In this document: piece after piece, positions 10,229-21,039 of the stretch
How positions within the stretch are numbered: position 1 is the first letter of the stretch
Layout of the letters: the number at the start of each line of letters is the position of its first letter
Assembly (NCBI RefSeq): GCF_001411555.2
Contig: NC_049902.1
Span: 17,927,420-17,991,419 of the forward strand
Direction: 5' to 3'
Origin: Juglans regia
Lineage: Eukaryota > Streptophyta > Magnoliopsida > Fagales > Juglandaceae
DNA: 64,000 nucleotides
Position numbers and translations under genes: made by a program
The notes under the pieces: generated by a model
The model's input: only the letters and a program-made list of their open reading frames with translations
Database searches by the model: none
Told to the model about the DNA's origin: nothing

Positions 10229-13172
10229 ACATAACATAAAGTGTGACTCCATCGGCGTTAATGTCTAGCGCGCTCTAGTGACCAGCTAGTTAGGCCACAT
10301 TTGCAACCTGTTGACTGTATTTCGTCAACCCGATGAATTTCACACCTATTTAGACATTCCAGCATGAACAAAAGAGTTCCACTAGGATATTACCCTATCC
10401 TAGCGTTTAGGATTGTGATTGACATGAATAACTTAACTGGAATACATGATATTTCGTAATGTGACGTGACATAAAAGACAGAAGTCCTGACGTAGTGTAA
10501 CGTGACATGAATGCAAGACGACAAACATGATATACTTTGAGACATAAATGTAACAGACAACATTTCATAACATGATATACATGTAACAAACAATATTTCA
10601 TAACATGACGTAACATGTGACAGTGAATATTATGTGACATGACATACATGTAATAGATGACATACGTAATGTAACATACTTGCAATAGATAGTAACGTGA
10701 GACAGAATATATTATGTAACAGATAAGATTTTCGTGATAGAATAATTCGTGTAATAGATAAACATGTGATGGCATTGCATGAAATGGCATATATAACAAG
10801 ATACGAACATAAATTGTAGTTCCCTTACCCATCACATATACACAGTAAACTGATACTAAGTTAATAACTTACCTTGAACGTCGCGTTCTACGAGAATAAA
10901 GTGCGAAACACGATGAACTGTTTAAGGGTGTTCTAAAAGTTAGAAATTTAATTATTAACAATTAAAAATGTGAAAAGAGACAACTTATAGTAAAATTATC
11001 ATTTTACCCTCTACATGTAGGAAAATTACCATTTTACCCTCTACATGTAGGAAAATTACCATTTTAGAAGTAAGATTTGATTTTTTTTAGAAACAATACT
11101 TGGCGTTTTTGGTTTTACACTTAGTCCAAAAACAGAAACTTTTCTCTCAACTAACTTTGATCAATTTCTTGATCCATGACTTAAAGACATGTTATCTTCA
11201 AACTACCACATCACATGGTTTAAAAAATGTGTTCTAAAGAAGATCCAACCATCAATTTTAAAATCACATGGCTAAAACTCAATAAAACATGGATCTAACC
11301 CAACAACATCAAATTTTAGGCCAAACCGAAATCCTCTTGCATAGAAAAATCATATCTTTAAAAATAATACTAAATCAAAATAACATTCTAACATGTATAT
11401 AAGAAGCTTAGGATCATCACATAAAAATATTAAAGCCTTTGGAATAAGATTAGACCACGAAATATTCCAACTTTCAAAAAACAAAAACTGTTTTTCCACT
11501 TCCAGTTTTCAACTTTCTAAATCTAAGAAAATCTATCATCAAACGTTTTATTCATGCAACAACACCTCAATGAAAATTCATAAACACATGCTAACAACAC
11601 TCCATAAAACTTTCGGACCAAGATATGTTCTTTAGCTTGGTCAAAAATTTCAAAACAAAACATACTCTCCAGTTTCACGCCCAGAATGACCTTTCCGTGG
11701 TTAAAAATACTTTTAGCCAATCAAATGAGTATGGAATGAGACTAATAAAATATCCATGAAAACTACACTCAAAGACAAAAAACTTTTGTGATGAGGCATT
11801 GTGAGAAAATACTTACAAAAGGTCTAAAATCTTCACACAAAAAGATCCAGGAATCTGTCCGAGAAAGCTCTTTTGAGTTTTTCTCTAAGAACAGGGTGAA
11901 GAAGTGATGAAAATGAGTGAAATGTATCTTGCACAACTTTAGACTTCTGGAGGGAGAAGTTATGGGCTTGAATAACCCTTGATTGGAGGTGGCTATATGA
12001 CATAAAGTGAAAAATAATGAAGAATAGTGAAGAGCAAGGATTGCCTGCAGCAACTGTGAGATATGGAGGTTGATGGGGTGGATCTCTCCTTCACATCAAG
12101 GCAATATTGGGTGTAGCCAACGGTAGTGGATGGTCTGCCATGTGGGGGAGGAAACTTCTTCAAGAAGCTTTGCCAAGGTGGCCAAATTCGTGGGCCTTGG
12201 TGGGCCTCAACCAAGTGGGCTTCCATTTGGGGTTTAAAGGGGTTTTGGTTAGGGCTTGAGGTGCTATCAAGCCCAAATTCAAATTTTCTTGGCCCAATCA
12301 AATTTTCAAGGTTTAAAAGGTTGGATAATGATGTAATAACAAGGGTTTGATTAATTAATAGCATGTGGAAGTGATTTAATCAAGTGATTAAACACAATGC
12401 TAGAAATCGGATTAAAAAGGGTTTGGAGGCCAACTTTAGGGTTTGGGAAACTGTTTAGGGTTCCGGTTTCAACCAAGCTTTTGGGCTTTCAATTGGATTC
12501 CATCCATTTAGGGTTTCACTAGGATTGAAACCCTCTTTGGTCTGTCACAATTTGGTTGATCAGATGAAACAAAGTTTTGCTTATGTGGCATGATCTCACA
12601 CCTTGATTTCCTTCACAAATCAATCTAATGGTTCCTAATGGTACCAAGTGTCTAATACTATTCACTATGTGTGACTAAGATCTTGTCAACTGTCCAAATA
12701 AAACTTCTCTAACCTAATTTGGATATCTCATATTGTGATTTTGAAAACACTACATTGCTTGCGCTTATCGAGATTACTATTCACTCCAAAAAATTGCATA
12801 ATAAACTTAGTACTGAAAAATCCTAAATATTCATATTAACATATAGTGAAAATCGTTTACAGAAATTCAACCCCGAAGTGCTCTAAAAATAATTTCACAA
12901 TTTCGAACAAGTGTTTTGTCCGGAATTATGAAAATGGGCTATTGCGTTATAAAATCCTAAATAATCAACTGAGTCTAATGGCATAGACCAAAACACATTC
13001 TGACACTTCTAACTACCTCAAATAATTAAATTCATATTTCTAGCACCATAGTGAGTGATAACACTAACTATGAAACTGTACGATTGGTCAATTCGTAAAA
13101 ACTTATGGGGTTTTCATGAGATTCCTAAAGTCAATAGAAATTCCACCAGTGAATTTCTAGCAGGCTGTTACA

Positions 13173-13825
13173 CTCCCATTCCATATGCCTTTGGTTTCAC
13201 ATCAAAAATCCAGTTCAAAAGCTCGATAATAATGCACATGCAGCGAAAGATGTAAAGAAAACAAAGGAAAGAAATAATGGAAGGAAAAAGGAAAATAGTA
13301 CTAAAAATCAATGCTTTACATAGGAAATGGTGCACTATGATCTTCTTCATTGCTAGTGGAGAAAAGGTGAGAAAAATATTGAAGAAGATGAGGAGTAGAT
13401 CTGAATCCAAAAGAAAAGTTTGGGTCAAGCGAAAATGGTTGCAGCCGCCCAACAGACTAGACCCTCTTCTTCCACTAGACCACTCCAGCCACCTCCTCAT
13501 CTTCTTCAGTCCAGGGCTCCACCGCCACTTCCTACTCGCCCTCGCTTCGGACTCGTCAATGGTGGAAAGGTCTCCTTCTTTCTCACTCCCTTTCTCTGTC
13601 AGGCTTCCTCTAGGGTTTGTTTACCACAGAAAATCATTTTGAATTCACCTGTGAACTTATTAATTCGTAATTCCTTTTTAAAACGTCAATATGCGGTTTC
13701 AGCGATTTCAGCGGGTTCAACCCGCAAGTTTTTCAACCCTTTTTTTCTTTTTCTTTTTTTATCGGGTTGGGTCGGTTTGCACGAACAGATCAGGTCATAG
13801 AATTTTCTGCACAGGCCTAACTGGC
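13173..13825. other. Unassigned segment between LTR fragments
   Basis: This roughly 650-base stretch lies between the 5' terminus of the minus-strand family E fragment and the start of recognisable family A similarity. It has a C-rich patch (about 13430-13620) with short open stretches on both strands and no recognisable domain. I see no gene in it. Confidence 0.4.
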
Positions 13826-15138
13826 ATGGAGTTCAGGTAAGTATTATGTTCATACTTTTATAAAGTTTTCCCAACAATATGAAATGAAAAGCAAATGTTT
13901 CTCTATATGATGGTTTATGAAATGAAATGATATTTTATGAAAGTATGCTATGTATGAATATTTAAATGTATATATATATGCATGGCCTTCCTTGACAGCC
14001 CTTATTTGTGCACCCAAAGTAATAATTGTATGTATATGAATGTATGTTATATGTAGTATGTATTGTATGTATTTTCCATGAAATGAAATGTTGAGGCTTA
14101 TGTTTGATGCTTTGAATGATGTTTTAAATGATGTGATGAAAGTATTTTTAAATGACGCTATGAACTGAGTTTTAAATGATGCCATGAAATGATGTTTTAA
14201 AGATGCCATGAACTGATGTTTACGATGATGCTTATGCTTATGCTTTTAAAGGATATTTTAAATGTTGAGGTTTAAGCTTATGCTTTTAAATGATGTTTAT
14301 GAAATGAATGGACTGGTGAATGAAAGGAATAAAAACGAAAGGACTGAATGAATGAAAGGAAATGAATGTTTTAATGTATGAAAATACGTAACGGTCATGA
14401 CTGAATGAATGGGTACCAAAGGATTGGGCAGATTGCAATGCCGGGTAAGTAGTAATGGCAATGCACCCAGTGCTACCCCCTGACTGAGGGATTCCCGACC
14501 CACAACCACAGGCTGAATCAGGTCCAAAAGACCTCTAACCCCAACACACGGGACGTAATAGTGTGTACCGGTCAAAGGAAATTGAAAGGAATGAATGAAT
14601 GAATGCATGTATGCTTTAGTTTCTTTATGAATGAAAGTACAAGGTGTGGGAAAAGTTTTAAGAAATGAAAACCCTTTTAAAGAAAAACAGCACCTTGTAA
14701 TGTTTTAAATGAAATGTATGCTTACATAAAGTATGTATGATGAATGCATGAATGAAAATCTATGTTAGTATATTTTAACTGTATGAAGTAATACTTACTG
14801 AGTATTCGACTCACTTTAATTTTTTATGTATGTCCCTCCCCCTCTCAGGGACAACATGAGGACAAAGCGTCAAGGCAAACCTGGCTCAAGGGAAGAGTGA
14901 CTGAAACCTAGGCTTTTATGTAATGTATCAAAGGGTAATTTTGTAGAAAGCCTTTTTAATTAACATAATGATTTCTGCTGCAAAACTCTCTTTTATATTT
15001 ATAAAGTAGATCTTAGTTTTAAATTTAGAATCTTTTATATCCTGGGAATGAAAGGAAAAAGTTTTAAAAGGGTCAATAATTCCCGTCTCTTTTCAAAAAC
15101 TATTTTCTAAAAGTCCCACCACAAGGACAGGCGTTGCA
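13826..15138 (+). mobile_element. Giant-LTR 3' fragment, family A
   Basis: It begins GGAGTTCAGGTAAGTATTAT, matching position about 6813 of the 2732-8295 copy, and ends GTCCCACCACAAGGACAGG followed by CGTTGCA, the family terminus with one change from CGTTACA. Between them it follows the same order of ATGAAAG-type repeats, the GGTACC-AAAGG...CAGATTGCAATG block, TATTCGACTCACTTTA and the CCTCCCCCTCTCAGG stretch. It has no coding region and no 5' half. Confidence 0.75.
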
Positions 15139-15598
15139 TAGTTGGGACTACCAAGTGAGATTTGATAATTTAAACTAGTAGTATACAAATGCATGCATGA
15201 CAGTAGAAAGACATAAATGTTGACGTGAACATAAATAAATGTGACATGACTTGGCAAATAGCATGACCTGAACTAAACATGAATGTGAAATAAATGTGAT
15301 CTGAAAGTTAACTTGAAATTGAATATGAACTTGGAATCTTGTTCAATAAATGAACTGGTTAATTAAACATAACATGGCTTGACTGAAAATATGTGACTAA
15401 CCATGGACGTGACCTAACTTGACTGAATTGAACTTATCATGAATTGAAACTGACATGAACTAAACATGAACTGAACTTGGAACTGAACATAAAACCGAAC
15501 ATCAACTGAACGTAAAACTAAACTTGAAGTTAGGGGCGTTGTCTCTTGTACTCTTAAAGTTACAGATCTTTTGGACATACACTGTAACTTGAACATTT
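15139..15598 (-). mobile_element. Family E LTR fragment, minus orientation
   Basis: The segment starts TAGTTGGGACTACC and AGTGAGATTTGAT, the complement of about 51510-51530 in the complete copy. It runs through the minisatellite-type ACATGAAC region to the CTTGGAATCTTGTTCAATAAAT block (complement of about 51045-51075). It is a short internal piece joined directly to the family A terminus. Confidence 0.55.
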
Positions 15599-15599
15599 G

Positions 15600-15826
15600 T
15601 TATTTTCAGATTATGAAATATATTTTGATTTTTGGGATATATCTTATCTAGTACATAGTATTGCTCAAAAACAAAATTATCCGCTACGAATATTGCATAC
15701 TTTTTTTAGATGCATGCTAGGTGCATTGCATCTTTATCTGTCATAAATAGGAGTAGGTAACCTTGTGTTCCATATCCCGATGCTTCAGAGTCCATCCGAT
15801 CCCAAGCGGGATCTCAGGTTGTCACA
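15600..15826 (+). mobile_element. Family E LTR 3'-terminal fragment, plus orientation
   Basis: The segment contains ATTATCCGCTACGAATATTGCAT, GGTAACCTTGTGTTCCAT and ATCCGATCCCAAGCGG in the same order as the last 230 bases of the complete copy (about 51735-51963). It ends in GTTGTCACA where the complete copy ends GGCGTCACA. Its orientation is opposite to the piece on its left, so this locus has been inverted or assembled from two insertions. Confidence 0.65.
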
Positions 15827-16729
15827 ACAAGGACTGGCTCTCACGAGGAGATATCTCACACCATTCATAGTTCTTTATTCATAGTTCTTTATTCCCAAAT
15901 AGTATTATACATTGTCATCAGTTCATCACTTACATCAAAATACAATGAAAAGTACATGATTCGTTTCCTAATTAAAATAAATATCTTAACAAATAAAAGT
16001 TTGGAGATGCATGCCCAGCTTGGGTCGATTCGATGTTGTCGAAGACTACTGCACACATTGACTAACAGTTCAATGCACAAGTTGGGTTTGTCCGGGCATC
16101 ATTAGATTGACAAGATATCCTCAATTGACCAACACATTGGCAGATGAATTTCATGCTTATAATTTAAGCAACGACTACTAAGTTGCGCTTTCATTCAAGT
16201 TGGGTTTTGTATATATGTTGTCATGTCAATTTTATGTTTTTCTCTTTAATGTAACGAACGGTATCAATTAATATATTTCATGTTTATGTATTTTGTTCCT
16301 CTATAAGTTTGTCATTTTTAATTTGCTTTCAATAGTATGTTCGTTGTTTTGGTCTTACGTACAATATGTTTGGATATTTGAATTGGCAAATTTCAAATCA
16401 AGAGCATACGTTTGCACAGTAGTGCATATCGTGCGCACTAGAAGAAATTACTTGCACACAATAGATCAGGTATGTTCGCATTTTGCTCATTACGTCCGAA
16501 CATAATTCAGCCAATCAATATAAATATAATTTTAAAGCATTACATTCGAACGTAAATCTATTAACATTCGAATAAGTTCCAACACTATTCACACGTATAA
16601 ATATACATTTTAACATATACTCTACGTAAGCATGTTTACTGATTTACTTATTGAACTCTAAAATGACGACGTATCATTAACGTTCATGATATCCCAACTT
16701 TTGGGCGGGTTAAACGAAACTGACACTAA
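15827..16729. other. Intergenic DNA, nothing recognised
   Basis: AT-rich unique-looking sequence. Two short open stretches (15889-16080 minus and 16293-16505 plus) show no domain. I see no gene, RNA or repeat structure here. Confidence 0.5.
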
Positions 16730-16914
16730 GGGTGCGTTTGGATGTTGATTTGAGTTGAGTTGAGTTGAGATGATAAAATATTGTTAGAATATTATTATTT
16801 ATTATTATTATTATTTTGAGATTTGAAAAAGTTGAATTGTTTATTATATTTTGTGTTGGGATTTGTAAAAGTTGTAATGATGAGTTTAGATAAGTTTAGC
16901 TTCCAAACAAAGCC
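16730..16914. mobile_element. Tourist-like MITE copy 1
   Basis: A 185-base insertion flanked by TAA on both sides (16727-16729 and 16915-16917). The ends GGGTGCGTTTGGA and TCCAAACAAAGCC (shown as on the plus strand) are imperfect inverted repeats. Inside are the family hallmarks GAGTTGAGTTGAGATGA, AAATATT and TTTGAGATTTGAAAAAGTTG. The 3-bp TAA duplication and GG...CC ends suggest a PIF/Harbinger-driven non-autonomous element. Confidence 0.75.
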
Positions 16915-17184
16915 TAAATAATATATTTGGTGACAGCTTGATGGTTGTCACAAATTCTAAACTGACACAAAATCTCAAATATGTTGTAGTGGTATGTATT
17001 TGAAGAAAACTTTTCTCCCTCACTCATAAAAGTAGGTTACACAAGTAGCCTGTGACTGATGAACTGAAGTGAAGAGCTCCATTTTATTAAAAGGGAAAGT
17101 ATGCCACTTGAATCCAAGGATAGATGATTAAAAAAACTACGTAAGAAATTGGCCTGCCAAGCATTCTACGTAGGCTTTGCACTT

Positions 17185-17499
17185 TTATATTAGATATCTC
17201 TTGAGGGCCGTTTTGCCTAGGACCCTCTTTTGAACTAGAAGTTGCTTCCTGAAATCTCCCCATGTGAAAGGACTATACTTTCTGGGGTTGGTGTCTGAGT
17301 TCATGAGCTGAGGAGGGCACGCAATGATGGCAGAACTTGTTGGGCAAAGAAAATATGCCGATGATAGCCTTTGCTTCTCCTTGTTTACCACTGCCCTGTG
17401 TACAACACTCTTTAGCCTCCCATTTGTCCATGCCTGCAAAGAACATATATGGTGACTGTGGGTAATGCTGAAGGGAATCAAATATAACCTAAATGTACT

Positions 17500-17544
<45 letters not shown>

Positions 17545-18917
17545 CTTCCAGCGTATCACCAACGTTGATGACAAACGAATTCGGGATAGGACGAACTCCA
17601 ATCCATTGACTGTCACTCTTCAAGATTTGGAGACCACCCACATCATCTTGTAACAAAATTGTTAGTGTATGGGGGTCTGAATGGCTCCCAAGTCCTAGAC
17701 ACTTTTCAGGGAGGGGACAAGGTGGATATCTATGAACCCTGATCATGGTAGAATCTTTTTCTTCAAAGTTCTGTGTGAAGAAGTTATCCGTGAGGCCTAG
17801 TCCATGAGCTAGCATCTCAAAAATTGTCATTCCTAGTTTGTCCAATTCCTGCATGTACTCAATCATCGCATCACTGAAATGTAAAGAACAAATATCAGCA
17901 AAAATAAAAGGTGCGCTCAAAATACTAAACAAGAAAAGAAGAATGGTCACTCCATGAGTATAGATGATGTGGTACTTCAATCTAATCAAAAATTGACATG
18001 TAATTAAAATTGTTTGTATTAGCAATACTTTTAGGTTAGGTTGGGATAGTGAGTTGATATGAAAATTGAAAGTTAAATAAAATATTATTGGAATATTATT
18101 TTTTTAATATTATTATTGTTTTGAGATTTGAAAAAGTTGAATTGTTTATTATATTTTGTATGAGAATTTGAGAAAGTTGTAATGATTAGATGAGATGAGT
18201 TGAGATCAACTCTGAATCCAAATAAGACCCAAGTTGACATGTCTTCCTATGATAGAATCCGAGTACCACTTATTCATACTCTGAGACTATCTCACAAGAT
18301 TGAGATTATAATGATGTGTGCTATGCAAATCATATGCTTGTCCATGTGGATAATTTAACACAAACCGAATTTTCTCTGATGCATTGATCATAGCAGGTTA
18401 TTCCATTTTCTTTTTCACAATAAGAAGAAAGTTACCTAAATGGCTGATGTTCATCACCAAAAACCTTTGATGCAAATGCAACAACCTGTTGAGGTGATTG
18501 AAGTAGTTGCAATATCTCTGCCCAAGGTAAATCTTTTCCGTAATCAGGATTGGTAGCACAGTAGCCCAATGGCAAGCAGGCCGATCTAGCACCCTTCAGC
18601 TTCTGCTCCATGGGAAGATCGAAAAGCTCATTCCAACGCAATTTCACTTTCTCAATGGTTTCTAAAGAAACGCCATGGTCTACTAATCTGAAGAATCCCC
18701 AGTTGGTGCAAGCATCTACCATGGCTTTGCACAAAGTCTCGTAATTTTGGCTCTTAATCTCTCGAAAGCTTATGGTGGGAATGCCATCTCCATCTGCAAA
18801 GTTTTCGTAAGTTATTGTTGGCCATTCTTCCTCAGACCATATGAAATTTTTCACACATAAAGGCTGACCAATAGAGGAGAGTGGTTCAACATGTTGTTCT
18901 TCAATTTCTTGAGCCAT
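17185..18917 (-). CDS. 2-oxoglutarate/Fe(II) dioxygenase, gibberellin 20-oxidase-like (3 exons)
   Basis: Three exons (18917-18436, 17873-17546, 17433-17185) join in frame at GT/AG sites to give 352 residues, a normal length for this family. The N-terminal DIOX_N region (about residues 45-140) carries GFFRLVDHGV. The C-terminal oxygenase domain holds the iron ligands His225 and Asp227 (SHSDP) and His282 (VVHRAV), and the 2-oxoglutarate-binding Arg292-x-Ser294. YPPC at 210-213, the LPW motif in exon 1 and the intron positions resemble gibberellin 20-oxidases, soluble enzymes that oxidise C20 gibberellins. Substrate is inferred only: another plant 2-ODD subfamily with similar motifs is possible. 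All key residues are intact. Intron 1 carries a MITE and intron 2 starts with a CT repeat. The start is the first Met after a TATA box. Confidence 0.88.
17501..17540. repeat. (AG)n microsatellite at the start of intron 2
   Basis: About 20 AG units on the plus strand, which is (CT)n on the coding strand. It begins a few bases inside intron 2 of the dioxygenase gene, immediately after the donor GTAAT at 17545-17541. Length polymorphism here would sit next to a splice site. Confidence 0.95.
18034..18230. mobile_element. Tourist-like MITE copy 2, in dioxygenase intron 1
   Basis: About 197 bases with the family interior (AATATTATT, TTTGAGATTTGAAAAAGTTG, GAGATGAGTTGAGAT) and ends GGTTAGGTTGGGA and TCCAAATAAGACC. 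Target duplication is not clear at this copy. It occupies the middle of the first intron (17874-18435) and does not touch the splice sites. Confidence 0.7.
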
Positions 18918-18963
18918 AGCTATAGGTAACTATTGATGAAGGGAAGGGTAACTCTGCTTAATC

Positions 18964-18970
18964 TTATATA
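18964..18970 (-). promoter_or_regulatory. TATA box of the dioxygenase gene
   Basis: On the minus strand the sequence reads CCCTATATAAGA, with TATATAA 47 bases upstream of the ATG at 18917. This spacing implies a short 5' leader and supports the chosen start codon. Confidence 0.6.
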
Positions 18971-18991
18971 GGGTTATTTTGACCTTTTTTC

Positions 18992-20019
18992 TTTGTTTCA
19001 AGTGCATAATGGCACGTGGCGCCGCATTAGCCTTGTTCCCTTCATACGGCTAAGCCCAATGATATGCTTTGTTAAAATCGTTAGTATTGTATTGAGTCAG
19101 GATCATTCTCGTGGATTCAAGTTTACTTAAAGTCTTAAAATGGCTTTTACTTGTTTTTTGAGTGAAGAAAACTAAGATTCTTACAATGTAGTTGGAGATG
19201 CACATCTCGGGATATTAAGTAAGATTCCATGAAACACATAGAAAAGTGGCTCCAAAGGCCGGCCAATGAATGCAAAACAATAACTAATACCCCCCATAAA
19301 AAAGCATGTAGAATAGTGGGAACCTCCGTAAAGAGCTATATCTTGAAGAAAGAAGACAAAAAGTTAGAATGTTAATAATAATAGAACAACAAAGTGCATA
19401 GTTTTGTTTGGCTCATTTTGTCTTGTATTCAACAAAACCATGAGATAGCCAACGGCCACTGATGGCACAAGACCCACATCTCCAATATGGAGATCATGGA
19501 TCCCAATTTATCAAAATAGTAAAAAAAAAAAAAAACAACAACAAAACCATGAGGTACAAGCCGATATGGTCTAGGTAAATCTTAAAAAAAACAAAACCAG
19601 ACGAGAAAGGGGACTTCGACTTCTTCAACTTCTTTAACCTCACGACGAGAGCTCTAGTGAGAATATTTCCTCCAGCAAATAGATCTCTAACTTCTATTAT
19701 ACAGTGAGAAATGAGAGACCATTGGAGACTGTAAAATACTCATGTTATAGTGGATTTCTCCTCCCTAAACACCCATAGACGTAAGTATTATGCCGAACCA
19801 CGTAAATCGTGTCTCAATCTATTTTATTTTTCCTGCATATATTTTCCATTCACTGTCTTGGATTCATGCACAAACATTGTACAGCCACACCACCGTCATC
19901 GGGAGATCCAAACCATATTGTTTAAGGTCCGAATTGTCACAACGGGCTGTGAATGACTTTTTCTCCCCTTCTAGCCTGTTGTGTGATTTTTCGACATTAA
20001 CAAGATTAATGATAAATAA
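18992..20019. other. Upstream intergenic DNA of the dioxygenase gene
   Basis: About 1 kb without a recognisable gene. It holds an A-rich tract at about 19516-19540 and otherwise unique-looking sequence up to the hAT element. The promoter-distal control region of the dioxygenase would lie here, but no motif stands out enough to name. Confidence 0.4.
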
Positions 20020-21039
20020 TAGGGGTGAATTCGGTCCAGTCCAGTCAGTCTCGATGAGATTTTGTGGACCGGACCGGACAAATTCAGTCCAGGGTTTTCT
20101 CACCCTGGACCGGACCAAATAGGCATAAGGACTGGTCCAATTCAGTCCGGTCGGTCCTATTCGGTCCAACCCTATACCAGACGGGCCAATAGCCCAACCT
20201 TATTCTTCTATTTTTTCGGCCCAATAGCGAAAGCCCACTAATATTTTATCTAATTTGAAGCAAAAAAATACAACTTATAAAACCACCCACAAAATGCTTA
20301 TAAAAAAAATGCAAGTTACAAAGCACTTCAGCGATAGTCTAAAAAGGAATAAATCATAAAGCAATATGCTAACTAAATTACAGTGAATAAATTTAAATAA
20401 AATGTTTTACTAGAAAAAATAAATTTTATCTATATCCATCAAAAACTTCAAAAAACGAATAACTACTTGATTTTCTTACTACTAATCCATCCAAACAATT
20501 TAAACAAGATTAAAACTAAAAATTATACTAGATAATGAAAGAAAATTGAAAAATCATTCCCAAGAAAATTTGGCTTCAAAAAGAAAGGAAAAAAAAACCA
20601 TTCCCAAGCAAAGATAATAAAAACTAAAAATTATACCGGTCCCAAATAACTGAAAAATTAAAAGCCCTAAATACAATTTACAATTTACATCAATGCAAAT
20701 CATACAATTATTCTCCTGGCAGCTCCTAAGTCGTAGCTTCCTACATCTTTTGGTTTGGCATACTTTTCAATTTTCACAATACGTTGTAAAGTGTAAACAA
20801 AGGAATTATTAGCAAATAGCAAAAGTGAAAATTGAAAACTAACGAGCTAAAATACAATTCACCTCATTAACTTGCATTGGTTGTAGACATTGTATTTGAA
20901 ACCTCCATAGAATTGTCACCATCCCAAACAAGTTCTATACAATAAAGAAACAAAACAAATTACATAAATTTACATAACATATAGTATTATAGATCATAAA
21001 AGTTATAAAATGAAGTACTTAAAAAAAAAAATTATAAAA

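Larger units (their letters stand above)
9769..13172 (-). mobile_element. Giant-LTR fragment, family E, minus orientation
   Basis: On the minus strand it begins TGTAACAGCCTGCTAG at 13172 and runs parallel to the complete copy at 47357-51963, down to about position 51300 of that copy. There it is truncated against the LINE. Shared landmarks include the first 100 bases, the poorly conserved AT-rich middle, the CCACA hairpins (10115-10228) and two minisatellite zones. No coding capacity is seen; short open stretches are chance. Confidence 0.75.

Noticed and set aside
16437..16991. CACTA transposon ending CACTACAACA on the minus strand at about 16991
   Set aside because: A possible partner end (CACTAG near 16437) does not match well and the 3-bp flanks differ, so chance cannot be excluded.
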